A DNA stretch of 32,361 nucleotides from Actinomycetota bacterium (GTDB lineage: Bacteria > Actinomycetota > Acidimicrobiia > Acidimicrobiales > Ilumatobacteraceae). The notes beneath the pieces are model-generated. The model saw only the letters and a program-made list of their open reading frames with translations, was not told where the DNA came from and did not search any database. This document shows positions 21,217 through 29,586 of the stretch, one piece after another. The stretch covers positions 1 to 32,361 of the forward strand of contig WLGS01000009.1 in NCBI GenBank assembly GCA_009703125.1, read 5' to 3'. Each line of letters starts with the position of its first letter. The first letter of the stretch is position 1. The position numbers and the translations under genes were made by a program.

Positions 21217-21844
21217 CGTTTCTTACAGTAGTAGCAAACTTAGAAAGTTCATGGAGATTTTTCTCGACAAATCCTCTGCCGAATTTACGGGCAAACTCAC
21301 GCACAAGTTCTTTTTCCTGTTCGTCGCTTACTTCTGCAACAGCAAAAAGAAAAGGCTCAAGTGCAGCCCACCCCATCTCCATTGCCATCGCGATGGTCAC
21401 CATTGCCTTTATCTCAGAATCGGCTGACGACAATTGACGGTTATCTACAACATGTTGCAAAGCACTACGAGGTACTGACACCCCAGCAGTGAGTTCCATC
21501 TGAGCAAGTTCCATCTCGCCATCCAGAACAGAACGAACAACTGCACGTAGATATCGTTGGTCATCCTTAAGCGTTAGCGGTGCTGGCACTGGGCCTCCAC
21601 CTGATTGTTCTTTGGCAAACTCAGCATGCTCATGTACCAGCCTTAACATCGCGGCACGCAGGAGACCTTCCTTACCTGCAAAGTAATGATGCACAAGACC
21701 GTGATTCACGCCTGCACGGTGTGCAATGGCGCGCACACTCATCGCGCGAGGACCTACCTCACCAAGCAGATCTGCTGCTGCATCAATGAGTTTTTCTTCC
21801 GATGTTGCTCGCGCTCGAGATGGTGACCTTTCAGTTTTTTGCAT
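21206..21844 (-). CDS. TetR family transcriptional regulator
   Basis: This 212-aa repressor-type protein has an N-terminal TetR helix-turn-helix: KLIDAAADLLGEVGPRAMSVRAIAHRAGVNHGLVHHYFAGKEGLL, whose recognition helix ends in HGLVHHYF. The C-terminal ligand-binding domain (about 70-212) is helical and variable. The first codon in the frame is TTG 21847; the adjacent ATG at 21844 is a better start and stands 6 bp after the VOC stop. Its likely target is the palindrome at 22386-22401, between the VOC gene and the divergent hydrolase gene, since TetR regulators usually control their own operon and a neighbour. The inducer is unknown but is presumably a substrate of that pathway. Confidence 0.92.
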   Translation of the reverse strand: MQKTERSPSRARATSEEKLIDAAADLLGEVGPRAMSVRAIAHRAGVNHGLVHHYFAGKEGLLRAAMLRLVHEHAEFAKEQSGGGPVPAPLTLKDDQRYLRAVVRSVLDGEMELAQMELTAGVSVPRSALQHVVDNRQLSSADSEIKAMVTIAMAMEMGWAALEPFLFAVAEVSDEQEKELVREFARKFGRGFVEKNLHELSKFATTVRNDVR

Positions 21845-21850
21845 CAAGAT

Positions 21851-22372
21851 CTATCCCGCTGTTGCATAGTCGGTCACAGACACAACGCTTTCGCCTTTGC
21901 GATACCGAGATACAAGATCGTCAAAATCCACATTGACACCAATGGGGTTAGCAGCAAACAATGGACCAGCCATGAATGCATCTGCCTCATCCATAGTCAT
22001 GGCATCAAATTGGGTTTCCACCTGGTTGCCATCTGGATCTCGGTAGTACGCCGACAAGGTCATCCCATGGTTAATCATCCAATACGGCGCACAGCCCTTT
22101 GCCTTCATGCGTTCGTATTGTGCAAAAAGATCGTCAAGAGTGTCATAGGTAAATGCAAAGTGCTCTAGGCCGCGAGCGTTAGCTGCGCGCTCTTCCAAAT
22201 TCGGGAAATTCACAATCGCAATGCGATGGTGTTCGTCGTCATAGGAAATGAAAGAGATGAAGTCATTCTCATGTCGGGCTTCACCTTCCAAAAACTCTTT
22301 CCACCACGAGACCATCTCGGTGAATTGGGATGTCTTCAGAACGATATGGGCCAATTTGACGGGCGAACTCAT
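21851..22372 (-). CDS. VOC-fold protein, extradiol dioxygenase-like
   Basis: This 173-aa vicinal-oxygen-chelate protein has the iron-type triad His9 (KLAHIVLKTS), His71 (GLEHFAFTY) and Glu119 (NQVETQFD), with YYRDPDGNQVE typical of the biphenyl-2,3-diol 1,2-dioxygenase-like group. Met102-His-type sequence (INHGMTLSAYY) sits where extradiol enzymes have a catalytic His. It is one VOC module, shorter than BphC (about 290 aa), so it may be a single-domain dioxygenase or an isomerase. The frame runs up to 22660 over the divergent gene; the ATG at 22372 is preferred for its AAGGAG 6 nt upstream. It leads an operon with TetR and the zinc-ribbon protein. Activity is not proven. Confidence 0.8.
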   Translation of the reverse strand: MSSPVKLAHIVLKTSQFTEMVSWWKEFLEGEARHENDFISFISYDDEHHRIAIVNFPNLEERAANARGLEHFAFTYDTLDDLFAQYERMKAKGCAPYWMINHGMTLSAYYRDPDGNQVETQFDAMTMDEADAFMAGPLFAANPIGVNVDFDDLVSRYRKGESVVSVTDYATAG

Positions 22373-22385
22373 GGCTTCTCCTTGG

Positions 22386-22414
22386 TTAGACAACTGACTA
22401 AACAGGACTATAGT
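22386..22414 (+). promoter_or_regulatory. Divergent promoter with TetR-type operator
   Basis: TAGACA (22387-22392, 5 of 6), a 16-nt spacer and TATAGT (22409-22414) form a promoter 7 nt before ATG 22422. The -35 is embedded in the imperfect palindrome TTAGACAACTGACTAA (22386-22401; outer TTAG/CTAA and inner CA/TG match), TetR-like in size and form. The -10 lies in the self-complementary ACTATAGT (22407-22414), so it also reads TATAGT toward the VOC gene, leaving about 28 nt of leader with AAGGAG. One repressor could therefore control both directions. Confidence 0.6.
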
Positions 22415-22421
22415 GCCTTTC

Positions 22422-23273
22422 ATGACACTTCGTTTCGCCTCACGAAATGGCCGCGCACAACTCGTCGTCGGGTCTGAGAATCGATTGGTAGATCTCGAAA
22501 CTGCAAGTAATGGCAAGTTCTCCTCTGAACCCATTGACGCATTTCGACGATGGAAAGAACTCCGTGCATTTGCCGCAACGCTGTCCGACAACCCTGGCGA
22601 TATCTGCGACATAAACAGCTTGGATGCGCCGTCTCCTTGGCCAACACAAGTATTCGGCATTGGTTTGAACTACCGTTCACACGCTGAGGAAAGTGGCCTC
22701 CCTATTCCCACCACGCCATTGACGTTTACGAAATACTCGTCGTCTATTGCTCACGGAAATGCCGACATTCCCCTCGTGGGTTCCTCCATTGACTGGGAAG
22801 TGGAACTTGTAGTGGTGATTGCTGATGGCGGACGCAATATTGCAACGAACAAAGCCTGGGACCACGTTGCTGGCATTGCAGTCGGACAAGACATCTCCGA
22901 TCGTGCATTGCAATTTGCGAGCCAACCCCCACAGTTCAGTTTGGGGAAGAGTCGCAAAAACTATTCACCTTTTGGTCCATGGCTCATTGATGCAGCTGAT
23001 CTGCCTCAGCGTGATGCGTTGCATATGACCTGCACACTCAACGGTGAAATAGTGCAAGATACGTCAACCGATGATCTGATCTTCAATGTCTCTGACATCA
23101 TCGCCTACCTCTCCGGAATCGTTCAATTGCTCCCTGGTGATGTCATCTTCACCGGTACTCCCGGCGGAGTAGGCGTGTCACGCAAGCCGTCAGTGTTTCT
23201 TAAACCAGGAGATGTATTGGTCTCCACCATCGACGGAATCGGCACCACAACAAATCGCTGTGTTGCTGAGTAA
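22422..23273 (+). CDS. Fumarylacetoacetate hydrolase family protein
   Basis: This 283-aa FAH-fold enzyme has metal ligands Glu126 and Glu128 (DWEVELVVVI) and Asp157 (VGQDISDR), with the conserved lid NYRSHAEE (about 83-90), FTKYSSSI and the C-terminal FTGTPGGVG. Family members hydrolyse, isomerise or hydrate 2-hydroxydienoates or acylpyruvates downstream of aromatic ring meta-cleavage. This fits the extradiol-like gene 40-50 bp away on the other strand. A GTG at 22413 has an AGGA upstream, but it falls inside the TATAGT box; with the -10 at 22409-22414, the leaderless ATG at 22422 is the more consistent start. It is followed by the only clear terminator-like hairpin in this part. Confidence 0.88.
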   Translation: MTLRFASRNGRAQLVVGSENRLVDLETASNGKFSSEPIDAFRRWKELRAFAATLSDNPGDICDINSLDAPSPWPTQVFGIGLNYRSHAEESGLPIPTTPLTFTKYSSSIAHGNADIPLVGSSIDWEVELVVVIADGGRNIATNKAWDHVAGIAVGQDISDRALQFASQPPQFSLGKSRKNYSPFGPWLIDAADLPQRDALHMTCTLNGEIVQDTSTDDLIFNVSDIIAYLSGIVQLLPGDVIFTGTPGGVGVSRKPSVFLKPGDVLVSTIDGIGTTTNRCVAE

Positions 23274-23283
23274 GAACAGTCAC

Positions 23284-23300
23284 CCCTTGCTTCGCAAGGG
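23284..23300 (+). terminator. Terminator-like hairpin after the FAH gene
   Basis: CCCTTGC-TTC-GCAAGGG is a perfect 7-bp GC-rich stem 10 bp past the stop codon, followed by TTAAAT. The T-tract is weak, so termination efficiency is uncertain. The remaining 76 bp to the sulfatase start hold a short ATGGC-CATGT-GCCAT repeat and a GGGGGA ribosome site. Confidence 0.55.
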
Positions 23301-23376
23301 TTAAATACGCTGTACTCGCAATGGCCATGTGCCATGCGAACTAGGTTGAACTACAACTTCACACGGGGGAAACACG

Positions 23377-25659
23377 ATGGGTCTGAATAAGGATTTCCAA
23401 GGCAAAGTTGGCCGTTACATAGAGGACTCTGACTCTTGGTGGCCACCTCTTCAGACACCACGTGAAGACGCACCCAATGTTGTTGTTGTGTTGCTAGATG
23501 ACGTGGGTTACGCCCAGTTCGGTTGCTATGGCTCAGACCTTGATACACCCACATTCGACCGGCTTGCAGCAAAGGGTCTTCGTTACTCCAATTACCACAC
23601 CACAGCGTTATGTTCACCCACTCGCGCATGCTTGCTCACCGGTCGAAATCACCACGCGTCTGGCATGGCATGTGTTGTGGAGTTTGCACAGGGATTCCCT
23701 GGCTACGACGCAAACATTCCACCTGAGAACGGCTTTCTCTCTGAAGTACTGAATATGAATGGCTATGCAACTTTTGCATTAGGCAAATGGCACTTGGCCC
23801 CTGCATACGAAAACAACGATGGTGGTCCACGTACTCATTGGCCGCTAAGTAAGGGATTTGATCGCTTCTACGGATTCCTCGCTGGCGAAACCGACCAATA
23901 TCATCCAGACCTCATTCACGACAATCATCAAGTGGAACCACCAAAGACTCCTGAAGAGGGTTACCACATCACTGAAGATATGACTGATCGCGCCATTCAA
24001 TACATCAAAGATTTGCGTGCGTTCTCACCGGTCAAACCTTTCTTTATGTACTACGCACCTGGAGCATGTCATGCACCTCATCAGGCTCCAAAGAAATACA
24101 TCGATGCCTACAAAGGCAAGTTCGACAAAGGATGGGATGCGTGGCGTGAGGAAGTCTTCGCCCGACAAGTGGACAGTGGCTTATTGCCCGAGGGCACCGA
24201 ATTATCTGAGCGCCCTTCATGGGTTCCTGCATGGGACACACTCAGTGACGATCAACGACGTCTCTACACCCGATTGATGGAAGCCTTCGCAGGTTTTATG
24301 ACCCACACTGACGAACAAGTGGGTCGCCTCTTGCAGTTCATTGATTCATTGGGCGAACTCGATAACACGATTGTTGTCATTATGAGCGACAACGGTGCAT
24401 CTGCCGAAGGTGGCCCCACAGGAAGCCATAACGAAAAGTACTTCTACAACTTTGTGCCAGAAAGTCTCGAGGAGAATCTCAAACACATCGATGACATCGG
24501 AACACAACATTCGAACAACCACTATCCGTGGGGTTGGGCATGGGCGGGTAATACTCCTCTCAAGAGATTTAAACGCGACACTCACGAAGGTGGCGTGTGT
24601 GACCCGATGATTGTGCATTGGCCTGCTGGCCTGGGAACACCTGGACAAACTCGCCGGCAGTATGTGCATGCAATCGACCTCACGCCTACTCTTCTTGAAC
24701 TCATTGGTATCAACATGCCCAATGAAATAAAGGGAGTTACTCAAAGCCCTATTGAGGGAACAAGTTTTGCGTACACCTTTAATGACGCCGCAGCACCACA
24801 GCGACACCACACGCAGTACTACGAAATGATGGGCTCACGTGCGATTTATCATGATGGATGGAAAGCGGTTGTCTACCACCCACCCATGATGTCGAACTAC
24901 GAAGATCGACAAATATCTACACGTTCGTTTGAAGAAGATGTATGGGAGCTGTACCACGTTGCCGAAGATTTCTCAGAGTGCCATGACGTTGCGTCTAAGT
25001 TTCCTGAGAAATTGGAAGAGATGAAGAAACTGTGGTGGCAAGAGGCAGAAAAGAATCAGGTGCTGCCTCTCAATAACACCCCTGGAAGATTCGGCGACAA
25101 GCGCTGGATGAGACAGCGCTATGTGTACCACCACGGCATCGCATCAATCCCCGAGACCACTGCACCTAACTTGCGTAATCGCTCATTCCATATCAATGCA
25201 GAACTCACCATTACCCCAGACGCCGACTGTGACGGCATCATTGTGTGTCATGGTGGCCATGCAGGTGGATACGCCCTCTACATCAAGGGAAGACGCCTTC
25301 ACTACGTGCATAACTTTCTTGGATCCATTGCCACCACAGTGTCTGCAAGTGAAGAACTTCCCGCCGGCGACATTCTTGTGCGTGCGGTCTTTAATGCGAC
25401 AGGTCGTTTCCGCGGTGAGATGAATTTGTATTACGGAGATGTCCCGATGGGTAGTGGCAACATCCCCATTACGACTCCACTCACCTACGGCGTAGATCCG
25501 TTCTCAGTGGGTTACCAACGTATGGGTTCTATTTCATCTGATCTCCCAGGCAAGTTCGAGATGCCCGAAGGAGTTCTCCATCGCGTGATTATCGATGCGA
25601 TTGGTCGTGCGTATCGTGACCCAGAAGGCGAACAACGCGCCGCCTTGGCACGTCAATAG
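23377..25659 (+). CDS. Arylsulfatase (type I, formylglycine-dependent)
   Basis: This 760-aa sulfatase has the active-site signature CSPTR at Cys79-Arg83 (TTALCSPTRACLLTGRNHH), metal Asp41-Asp42 in VLLDDVGYAQFGCYG, GKWHL, and the second metal motif VIMSDNGASAEGG. The C-terminal portion (about 560-755) is a beta-rich extension typical of long AtsA-type arylsulfatases of actinobacteria and marine bacteria. It lacks a signal peptide, so it acts in the cytoplasm. It releases sulfate from organic sulfate esters; aryl or sterol substrates are likely but not proven. The ATG at 23377 has GGGGGA 7 nt upstream. It ends 5 bp from the converging SDR gene. It is far from, and clearly different from, the PMH-like enzyme at 1718-3181. 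A formylglycine-generating enzyme must be encoded elsewhere. Confidence 0.93.
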   Translation: MGLNKDFQGKVGRYIEDSDSWWPPLQTPREDAPNVVVVLLDDVGYAQFGCYGSDLDTPTFDRLAAKGLRYSNYHTTALCSPTRACLLTGRNHHASGMACVVEFAQGFPGYDANIPPENGFLSEVLNMNGYATFALGKWHLAPAYENNDGGPRTHWPLSKGFDRFYGFLAGETDQYHPDLIHDNHQVEPPKTPEEGYHITEDMTDRAIQYIKDLRAFSPVKPFFMYYAPGACHAPHQAPKKYIDAYKGKFDKGWDAWREEVFARQVDSGLLPEGTELSERPSWVPAWDTLSDDQRRLYTRLMEAFAGFMTHTDEQVGRLLQFIDSLGELDNTIVVIMSDNGASAEGGPTGSHNEKYFYNFVPESLEENLKHIDDIGTQHSNNHYPWGWAWAGNTPLKRFKRDTHEGGVCDPMIVHWPAGLGTPGQTRRQYVHAIDLTPTLLELIGINMPNEIKGVTQSPIEGTSFAYTFNDAAAPQRHHTQYYEMMGSRAIYHDGWKAVVYHPPMMSNYEDRQISTRSFEEDVWELYHVAEDFSECHDVASKFPEKLEEMKKLWWQEAEKNQVLPLNNTPGRFGDKRWMRQRYVYHHGIASIPETTAPNLRNRSFHINAELTITPDADCDGIIVCHGGHAGGYALYIKGRRLHYVHNFLGSIATTVSASEELPAGDILVRAVFNATGRFRGEMNLYYGDVPMGSGNIPITTPLTYGVDPFSVGYQRMGSISSDLPGKFEMPEGVLHRVIIDAIGRAYRDPEGEQRAALARQ

Positions 25660-25664
25660 AAGCT

Positions 25665-26639
25665 CTACGCCACAAAGGGTTGAATCGCGTCGTTACACCA
25701 CGTCCATAGTGCATCTCGCGCAGACTCTGTATCTGCACGACGCGTCATAGGTGTCTTGTGCACAGAACGCACTTCGCGATCTGACCAAAAAGTGCCACTT
25801 GTCTGTGGAAGTGGGCGTACTGCCGCAAGCCACGCAATGGTGTCGGCACCTTGTTGTGAGGTACGCAATATGGGTTTAGTCAACGTACGGAACAATGGAA
25901 TCGATTCCTGAACACCAGGAGTGTCGGCCCATCCAGGGTGCATTGCCACGAACTCGATGTTGGGTTCTTTGTGCGCCCACAATTCATTCAGTGTGACTTG
26001 AGCGCGCTTTGCAATTGCATATTGGCGCGTCCCGTTATATTCCGCTTCTGGCATTTCAAGTGAGTCACCATTGTGAATCTGTGGAAGTGGCGTTGAATAC
26101 ATTCCGCCCGAGGACACAGTGACCACTCGCCCATTGGCAGCACGTAACACATCGCGCAACATTGTGGTCATGAGATGTGGACCCAATACATGCGATGCAA
26201 TGGTTTGTTCAATACCTTGCGGAGACACAGCTCGTTCTTGCAAAAGTGCACCAGCGTTGTGCACAAGCACGTCTACACGTGGAAACTGTTCGCGAATCTG
26301 CCGTGATGCACTAGCCACTGAAGAAAGATCGCCCATTTCAGCAATCACCACAACGGGATTGCATTGAGGAATTGCGGCGTGAAGCTCTGCTGCAAATGCA
26401 TCGCACTTGCCTTGATTACGTGCCACAAGAACTAGCTGTGCACCAGTGGGAGCCAACATGTGGGCAGTGGCAGCACCTAAACCAGAAGTGGGACCAGTAA
26501 TCACGACTACACGACCCGAAAGATTCATCTCCGACACAGACGACCATTGACTCAGTTGCGCACGTAATAGATACCCCACACGTGAAAATCCAGGCACAAC
26601 TACTGCGTCGAGTGCATCACTGATGAATTTCTTACTCAT
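25665..26639 (-). CDS. Short-chain dehydrogenase/reductase (WW-oxidoreductase-like)
   Basis: This 324-aa Rossmann-fold oxidoreductase has the nucleotide motif TGPTSGLG, the structural NAGA, catalytic Ser in VTVSSGGMYS and Tyr-x3-Lys in QYAIAKRAQ. An N-terminal extension of about 40 residues precedes the domain. The overall style, with the substrate loop PLPQIHNG and a long C-terminal part, resembles the retinol dehydrogenase/WWOX-like SDR branch. The frame is open upstream to 26717, but ATG 26639 overlaps the stop of the preceding gene as ATGA (26636-26639), so it is the coupled start. Substrate unknown. It is second in a two-gene operon with a small membrane protein. Confidence 0.88.
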   Translation of the reverse strand: MSKKFISDALDAVVVPGFSRVGYLLRAQLSQWSSVSEMNLSGRVVVITGPTSGLGAATAHMLAPTGAQLVLVARNQGKCDAFAAELHAAIPQCNPVVVIAEMGDLSSVASASRQIREQFPRVDVLVHNAGALLQERAVSPQGIEQTIASHVLGPHLMTTMLRDVLRAANGRVVTVSSGGMYSTPLPQIHNGDSLEMPEAEYNGTRQYAIAKRAQVTLNELWAHKEPNIEFVAMHPGWADTPGVQESIPLFRTLTKPILRTSQQGADTIAWLAAVRPLPQTSGTFWSDREVRSVHKTPMTRRADTESARDALWTWCNDAIQPFVA

Positions 26640-27082
26640 GACCGAGCTGCCAATGTTGCAAGAACCATTCCACCCACAATGAGCCCTCGCACAGTCCATG
26701 CAATGGTGCGCACCCAATTTGTGGACACCAATTCTTTTCCTACTTGAGCATCAGGTTCACGTGCCATGCGTTCATGTCGTGGAACTGAAAGAAAAATCGT
26801 TGCACCAAGTGCTACTGCTAAGGGAACCCCTGCTAACCACGGCACGAACCACGCCACACCTTTTGGAACAAGAACCAATAAAGCCAAGGTAGTCACACCC
26901 TCCAAGGCCATAGGGGCGCCAACCACCCACCCAGTACGGCGTTGATGATTCACGGCCACCGATGCTGCGCTTTCCACTGGCACCACTGCCAAGAGTGGAT
27001 AATGCACTACCTGCACAAACCAAATGACTCCCACCATCGTCCATGTGGACAACAGGTTGATCAGCAAGACAATGTCACCCAT
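26636..27082 (-). CDS. Small four-helix membrane protein (DUF1772-like)
   Basis: This 148-aa membrane protein has four hydrophobic segments (about 5-33, 52-72, 75-97, 126-146). The N-terminal helix contains WTMVGVIWFVQVVHYPLL, similar to a conserved stretch (V-x-W-x-x-Q-x-x-x-Y-P) of DUF1772-type proteins. There is no known catalytic motif. The ATG at 27082 has TACGGT 6 nt upstream on the minus strand and no ribosome site, so it appears leaderless. It is first in an operon with the SDR gene (4-bp ATGA overlap). Function is unknown. Confidence 0.75.
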   Translation of the reverse strand: MGDIVLLINLLSTWTMVGVIWFVQVVHYPLLAVVPVESAASVAVNHQRRTGWVVGAPMALEGVTTLALLVLVPKGVAWFVPWLAGVPLAVALGATIFLSVPRHERMAREPDAQVGKELVSTNWVRTIAWTVRGLIVGGMVLATLAARS

Positions 27083-27088
27083 GTACTC

Positions 27089-27122
27089 ACCGTATCGCTA
27101 GGAACATCAAGCCCCCTACGAT
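27089..27122. promoter_or_regulatory. Back-to-back leaderless promoters in a 46-bp divergent gap
   Basis: On the minus strand TACGGT (27089-27094) stands 6 nt before ATG 27082. On the plus strand TACGAT (27117-27122) stands 6 nt before GTG 27129. Both fit the TANNNT-N6-start pattern. The two -10 boxes are 22 bp apart, so each promoter's -35 region would overlap the opposing one; neither has a strong -35. Confidence 0.5.
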
Positions 27123-27128
27123 GAAGTG

Positions 27129-27302
27129 GTGACCCGCGTCGCTCAAACAAAAAATGGACATCCCCCACGAATCTGCATCAGTTGTGGTCGCCCGTTTGAA
27201 TGGCGGCGTAAGTGGGCTAAGGATTGGGAAAACGTTCTGTATTGCTCAGAAAAATGTCGTCGTCACAAAATCGATGGCGATAGTCCAAATTCAGAAATCT
27301 GA
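27129..27302 (+). CDS. DUF2256 small zinc-binding protein
   Basis: This 57-aa protein matches the DUF2256 pattern: [15 protein letters not shown] then [11 protein letters not shown]. That is two C-x2/3-C pairs around a W-R-K-K/R-W core and the C-terminal YCS-x-x-C-R-R. Four Cys residues can hold one zinc. The GTG at 27129 is chosen over the adjacent GTG 27126 because TACGAT lies exactly 6 nt upstream. The last 40 bp overlap, tail to tail, the end of the Gfo/Idh/MocA gene. DUF2256 has no established role, although it is widespread, often near photolyase-like or deoxyribodipyrimidine genes; none is in view. Confidence 0.82.
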   Translation: MTRVAQTKNGHPPRICISCGRPFEWRRKWAKDWENVLYCSEKCRRHKIDGDSPNSEI

Positions 27303-28354
27303 ACAGCACGCCCTTGGTCAATTGAACGGTGAGCGGCGGCGCCAATGACTACGCTCCACAATCCATCTGCCACCGAGACTTCAGGTGCGCGGTTATGCAA
27401 TACAGCATCCACAAAACGCTGGCACTCCACAAAGCTTGCACCGAAATGAAATCCCACATGTGCAACGTCGTCAGATATTGCCACGGGAATCTCGGCGACC
27501 TGACGGGTTGATCGATCCCCTACATAGATCTGACCATCACCGGGAATCTGTGCTTCAACTTTTCCAGTACTTCCCACTACGACAATTTCTTGTTCGTGGC
27601 GAGAACCTTCGGCAAACATCGAAAGATCCAGCATGGCTCGCACTCCATTTGCATAGTCAACAATGACAAACGCATTGTCCAAAATGTCGGAACGCTCGCC
27701 GTCATAAAACTCCTCAAGATGATTCACGTCTTGCCCGCCACTTGCCATCACACGTATAGGTCGGGCATCAATCACCACGTTCATGAGATCGAAAAAGTGG
27801 CAACACTTCTCTACCAATGTGCCACCGGTATTTCGAGAAAATCGATTCCAGTTGTCGACCTTCTGCAAGAAAGGAAAACGATGTTCACGAATGGACATCA
27901 TCTTCATATCGCCTACTACGCCATTCTTCGTCTGTTGGATGAGCTCTGCAATTGGAGCCATATAGCGATATTCAAGACCTACCCAAGTCAGAGCGCTGCG
28001 CTCCGCTTGTGCGTCCACAATCGAGATGCAGTCCTCCACAGTGGTGCACATTGGTTTTTCCACCAACACTGGAATATCTGCATCAAAGACATCGTCAAGA
28101 ACTGACTTATGCGTGAAATTGGGGGATGCCACCACAACCGCATCAACTAGTCCCGAAGACAATAAATCCTGGTGGTGCACAAACTCTCGGGCGGTTGCGG
28201 CTCGATCTCCCAGCGTCAGACGCGCCCATTGGCGAGGGTCCTCATTCGGGTCACTAAAAGCCGTAATGACAGCATCCTCAATTCCCATGAGGTTCTTGAG
28301 ATGCTCACACCCCATCATCCCGGTCCCAATGACACCCACACGCAACTTCGTCAT
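27263..28354 (-). CDS. Gfo/Idh/MocA family oxidoreductase
   Basis: This 363-aa NAD(P)-dependent oxidoreductase has the Rossmann motif GVIGTGMMG at residues 8-16, the EKPMCTT signature near 95 and the second-domain substrate motif [14 protein letters not shown]. Many family members have G-G-x-x-x-D-x-x-x-H-x-x-D here; the first Asp is Glu in this protein, while the His is kept. Substrates are typically sugars, inositols or their derivatives; none can be chosen. The ATG at 28354 has TAATGT 6 nt upstream on the minus strand and no ribosome site. Its 3' end overlaps the DUF2256 gene. It diverges from the phosphotransferase gene. Confidence 0.9.
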   Translation of the reverse strand: MTKLRVGVIGTGMMGCEHLKNLMGIEDAVITAFSDPNEDPRQWARLTLGDRAATAREFVHHQDLLSSGLVDAVVVASPNFTHKSVLDDVFDADIPVLVEKPMCTTVEDCISIVDAQAERSALTWVGLEYRYMAPIAELIQQTKNGVVGDMKMMSIREHRFPFLQKVDNWNRFSRNTGGTLVEKCCHFFDLMNVVIDARPIRVMASGGQDVNHLEEFYDGERSDILDNAFVIVDYANGVRAMLDLSMFAEGSRHEQEIVVVGSTGKVEAQIPGDGQIYVGDRSTRQVAEIPVAISDDVAHVGFHFGASFVECQRFVDAVLHNRAPEVSVADGLWSVVIGAAAHRSIDQGRAVQISEFGLSPSIL

Positions 28355-28360
28355 AGACCC

Positions 28361-28366
28361 ACATTA
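28361..28366 (-). promoter_or_regulatory. -10 box (TAATGT) of the Gfo/Idh/MocA gene
   Basis: On the minus strand TAATGT is followed by 6 nt (gggtct) and ATG 28354. This again suits a leaderless transcript; the -35 is weak. Confidence 0.5.
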
Positions 28367-28416
28367 GGTGCCGCCCATTTGCGTTTACTCTCTCGCCAAC
28401 TAATGTTCATGACAGT

Positions 28417-28432
28417 CGCATCGGGGGATGCG
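28417..28432 (+). repeat. Hairpin in the leader of the phosphotransferase gene
   Basis: CGCATC-GGGG-GATGCG is a perfect 6-bp stem with a 4-nt loop. It lies 5 nt upstream of the AAGGGGG ribosome site (28438-28444) and 16 nt before the ATG. It may stabilise or tune the mRNA start, or be an operator. Confidence 0.4.
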
Positions 28433-28448
28433 CAACCAAGGGGGCAAT

Positions 28449-29555
28449 ATGGCAATCGTCGATCTCATCGGTTCAGGTCTTGGCCTGATCAGCAATGAAA
28501 CACACATCACTCCGCAGTGGGTCGAGGGCCTACTCAAAGGAAGTGGTGACCTTGAAGCACACAACTCGGTGACCTCTGTATCTACCGAGCGAATTGGAGA
28601 AGGTGTGGGCGTTCTCAGCATTCTGCAGCGCGTATCACCTACATATTCGGGGCCTACGCAGGCTCCACGCTCCTTTGTGGTCAAGTACCCCACTGATGAT
28701 GCGACACAACGATTCACTGCGGATGCGCTCGTTCTCTATATTCGAGAGCTGAAGTTCTATGCGGAATGCGCTGAACAAGCACCGTTCAAAACTGCAAAGT
28801 GCTACGGCCAGGCAATCTCTGGAGATAACACTGACTTCACGATTGCTATGGAGGACATCAGTGGCTATCGCAATCTTGACCAACTCACAGGAGTTGGTCT
28901 TGATGATGCCAAGGTGCTTCTCAATGTCCTTGCCGATTTCCATGCATCATGGTGGAATGAGCCCGCACTCAACGACATGGCGTCATATTTCCAACCGCTG
29001 AACAACCCCACATACAACGCAGTTCTTCCGATGCTCTGGCAAGGTGGATGGCCATCAGTGGAACAACACGGTATGGATGTTGTGCCTGAATCAGTAGCAC
29101 GTATTGGTGGAATCTGGGCCGAGAAAGTCCCCTGGATGTTAGAAAACCTCATGACACCAACAACGATGTGCCATGGTGACTACCGCGCGGACAACTTGAT
29201 GTTCGATGGTCCTGATCCTGTTGCAATTGACTTTCAAATAGTCGGTACAGGTAGCGGCATCTACGACGTGGGGTATTTCATCTCTCAATCAATTGCCTCC
29301 GACGTGCGTGCGGGGCATGATCGCGAACTAGTTAACGGCTACCTCGATCGTCTCGAGTCACATGGCATCAATGTGGATCGTGACGAGATGTGGCGCCAAT
29401 ATCTCATCACTATTTGTTTCTGTGTCACCTATGGCGTCACTACCTTCCAGGGATATGCAGACCAAAACGAGCGTGGACAACAACTCATCAAAGAAATGCT
29501 TGGTCGCTCACTGCGTGCAGTGGCCGATAACGATGCTCTTCAAGTGTTCGATTGA
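28449..29555 (+). CDS. Aminoglycoside phosphotransferase-like kinase
   Basis: This 368-aa protein of the APH/choline-kinase fold has the catalytic loop CHGDYRADNLMFD (H-G-D-x4-N) near residue 240 and the metal-binding DFQ shortly after (VAIDFQIVG). SFVVKYP carries the ATP-binding Lys of the N-lobe. The sequence style (DISGYRNLDQL, YDVGYFISQSI) is closer to the ecdysteroid-kinase/DUF1679-like branch of actinobacteria than to antibiotic kinases. The acceptor is unknown. The frame starts earlier at 28428, but ATG 28449 has AAGGGGG 4 nt upstream, so it is preferred. AhpD-like and serine hydrolase genes follow on the same strand. Confidence 0.85.
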   Translation: MAIVDLIGSGLGLISNETHITPQWVEGLLKGSGDLEAHNSVTSVSTERIGEGVGVLSILQRVSPTYSGPTQAPRSFVVKYPTDDATQRFTADALVLYIRELKFYAECAEQAPFKTAKCYGQAISGDNTDFTIAMEDISGYRNLDQLTGVGLDDAKVLLNVLADFHASWWNEPALNDMASYFQPLNNPTYNAVLPMLWQGGWPSVEQHGMDVVPESVARIGGIWAEKVPWMLENLMTPTTMCHGDYRADNLMFDGPDPVAIDFQIVGTGSGIYDVGYFISQSIASDVRAGHDRELVNGYLDRLESHGINVDRDEMWRQYLITICFCVTYGVTTFQGYADQNERGQQLIKEMLGRSLRAVADNDALQVFD

Positions 29556-29586
29556 TTTTTGAGCTCCCACACGGGAGACTGAACAT

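Noticed and set aside
22413-23273. GTG 22413 as the FAH gene start
   Set aside because: An AGGA lies upstream, but the codon overlaps the TATAGT -10 box; ATG 22422 fits the leaderless geometry.
24346-24810. 154-aa open frame on the minus strand
   Set aside because: It is antisense to the arylsulfatase and shows no motif; it is a frame shadow.
27590-28105. 171-aa open frame on the plus strand
   Set aside because: It lies wholly antisense to the well-supported Gfo/Idh/MocA gene and shows no family motif or ribosome site.
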